A stretch of DNA of 60,729 nt from Candidatus Peregrinibacteria bacterium Gr01-1014_25. Its GTDB lineage: Bacteria > Patescibacteriota > Gracilibacteria > Peribacterales > Peribacteraceae. This document shows, one piece after another, positions 59,831-60,729 of the stretch. The translations under genes were made by a program, and so were the position numbers. The notes under the pieces were generated by a model that was given only the letters and a program-made list of their open reading frames with translations, ran no database searches and was not told where the DNA came from. The stretch is from assembly GCA_007376205.1 (NCBI GenBank), contig VMFU01000006.1, positions 1-60,729 on the forward strand. The letters are read 5' to 3'. Each line of letters begins with the position of its first letter. The first letter of the stretch is position 1.

Positions 59831-59884
59831 GCAACCGAAGCAACCAAGGATCCCAAGGATTTTCGGCGTCTTTGGTTCCCTGGC
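59831..59884. repeat. 9-nt-period repeat, locus 5
   Basis: GCAACCGAA, GCAACCAAG, GATCCCAAG, GATTTTCGG, CGTCTTTGG, TTCCCTGGC in 9-nt phase; the last three are partly complementary to the first three. It lies between rplK and the stop of the upstream gene. Confidence 0.7.
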
Positions 59885-60496
59885 TTATTGCGACAGCGCC
59901 TCGATTGCCTTCTCCATCTTCTCCTCATGGCCGGCAGCCACGTGGATTTCGAGCAGACGGTTGCGGACGCGGAGGAGGACGACTGCGTCCACGCTCAACG
60001 CGGGATCGCTGAAACGCACGATGTTGCGGACCGGGCCGCCGTCGCCGCCGTCGGTGATGTCCTGCAGTCCGGAAACCTGCGGTGAGAAAGCGGGGAGGAG
60101 TGCGTCTTTCACTGCAGACAGCGTGGCCTTTGCGTCTGCGGTTTCCATCCACGTGACCGAGCCGGCGTAGTCGCCGCCATCGGCGACGAGCATGGTGTGC
60201 AGTGAGGCGTTGGGCAGCAGCTGGGCCAGCAGCGATTCCGTATTTCCCTCGCGCACGGCGATACCGGCAATGCCCTGCAGGCTCGCTGCGACATCCGGGC
60301 CATTGGCGGGAGAAACGCCGGTAACCGCATCCGGAGCCGCATCGCCCGCGGGCATGGCGACATCCGCCGCCGCATCATCGTTCGTGATCAGCGATGCCAG
60401 GCGCTTCTGCGTGAGCGCGTCGGCAACTCCCAATCCCGTGAGGACTAGGAGGAAGGCAACGGTGACAGTGGTGGCGGTCGATCGGCTGACGATCAT
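59885..60496 (-). CDS. exported hypothetical protein
   Basis: 203 residues with an N-terminal signal/anchor helix (about 7-27), an Ala/Asp-rich linker and a compact domain of unknown family. TACACT (60509-60504) lies 7 nt before ATG 60496; a second upstream promoter-like TTGACA...TAAATT lies in the AT-rich DNA at about 60540-60565. Confidence 0.7.
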   Translation of the reverse strand: MIVSRSTATTVTVAFLLVLTGLGVADALTQKRLASLITNDDAAADVAMPAGDAAPDAVTGVSPANGPDVAASLQGIAGIAVREGNTESLLAQLLPNASLHTMLVADGGDYAGSVTWMETADAKATLSAVKDALLPAFSPQVSGLQDITDGGDGGPVRNIVRFSDPALSVDAVVLLRVRNRLLEIHVAAGHEEKMEKAIEALSQ

Positions 60497-60663
60497 GGGG
60501 CGTAGTGTAGCGCTGGGGCAAAGCGAAGGTTAGTAGTGTAATTTATCATTTTATTATTTTTTGTCAAATACTCTTCACCTCACTCATTTTTGCCTTTCCT
60601 TCAATATCTTCGTACGAGGCAGTGGCCCCGCCACGTTCTGCCTTGGCAGTTTCAACATCTTCC

Positions 60664-60700
60664 CGTCCTTTCTTTGTCTCCCCGCAACAAAGAAAGGACG
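60664..60700. repeat. ACAAAGAAAG inverted repeat, right end
   Basis: CGTCCTTTCTTTGT (60664-60677) and ACAAAGAAAGGACG (60687-60700) form a perfect 14-bp stem with a 9-nt loop; another ACAAAGAAAG follows at 60701-60710. Same core as the left end of the window. No gene is seen from 60510 to the end. Confidence 0.8.
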
Positions 60701-60729
60701 ACAAAGAAAGTGCACCGCCGCCAATTCCT

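Overview
The window reads as a chromosomal segment of a small-genome bacterium, most likely a candidate phyla radiation (Patescibacteria) lineage such as Peregrinibacteria/Peribacteria. This is an inference from gene content: a PrgI-family protein, a VirB2-like T4SS_pilin, a TraC-like domain protein and a VirD4-like ATPase, a short HrcA, many small two-helix membrane proteins and CCA-encoding tRNA genes. TGA is used as a stop throughout, so the Gracilibacteria recoding does not apply. The backbone is GC-rich. Two stretches (about 3.84-8.34 kb and 44.8-45.74 kb) are clearly AT-rich and lie directly downstream of tRNA genes.

Layout. 0.3-2.8 kb: ruvA, pgi, thioredoxin and a membrane protein. 3.6-8.3 kb: tRNA-Ala followed by an AT-rich island whose genes (proteasome-like Ntn hydrolase, SDR oxidoreductase, hypotheticals, Mrr-like nuclease) are punctuated by ~30-bp repeats ending in the tRNA-Ala 3' terminus. 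8.3-15.6 kb: GNAT-like protein, PurP-like ATP-grasp enzyme, tRNA-Cys, lipoprotein, M23 peptidase, a 124-nt palindromic element, rsmI and a large Ser/Pro-rich surface protein. 15.7-23.9 kb: gyrA, rpmE, hrcA with a CIRCE operator, a VirD4-like ATPase and a MOSC protein. 23.9-30.3 kb (minus strand): glyA, 5-formyl-THF cyclo-ligase, dnaX, a DsbA-like lipoprotein and others. 30.4-37.3 kb: dcd, tRNA-Val, a methyltransferase, an acidic Ala/Asp protein, a pseudouridine synthase, trpS, maf and a metallopeptidase. 37.4-42.9 kb: an alpha-glucan operon (GT4, GH57, GH15). 43-45.7 kb: hypotheticals, tRNA-Gly and a second small AT-rich island with a GIY-YIG gene. 45.7-60.7 kb: yidD, HIT and HAD proteins, rpsA, T4SS genes, clpC with a perfect CIRCE, an AI-2E transporter, dus, rplA and rplK.

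Three window-wide signals stand out. (1) tRNA-anchored cassette islands, with tRNA-derived repeats at their edges, end a few bases before the stop codon of the next convergent gene. (2) In about 18 transcription units a TATAMT-like -10 box sits 6-9 nt before the start codon, so many mRNAs should be leaderless. (3) A dispersed repeat of exact 9-nt period (core GAGACCRAR) occurs at five loci, usually as two complementary arms and once inside rpsA. The two ends of the window also share an ACAAAGAAAG inverted repeat, which would fit a contig broken at repeats.

Functionally the segment combines information processing, one-carbon and purine chemistry, storage-glucan turnover, cell-envelope proteins and parts of a DNA-uptake/conjugation-type machine. 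HrcA and the clpC CIRCE form a visible heat-shock circuit.
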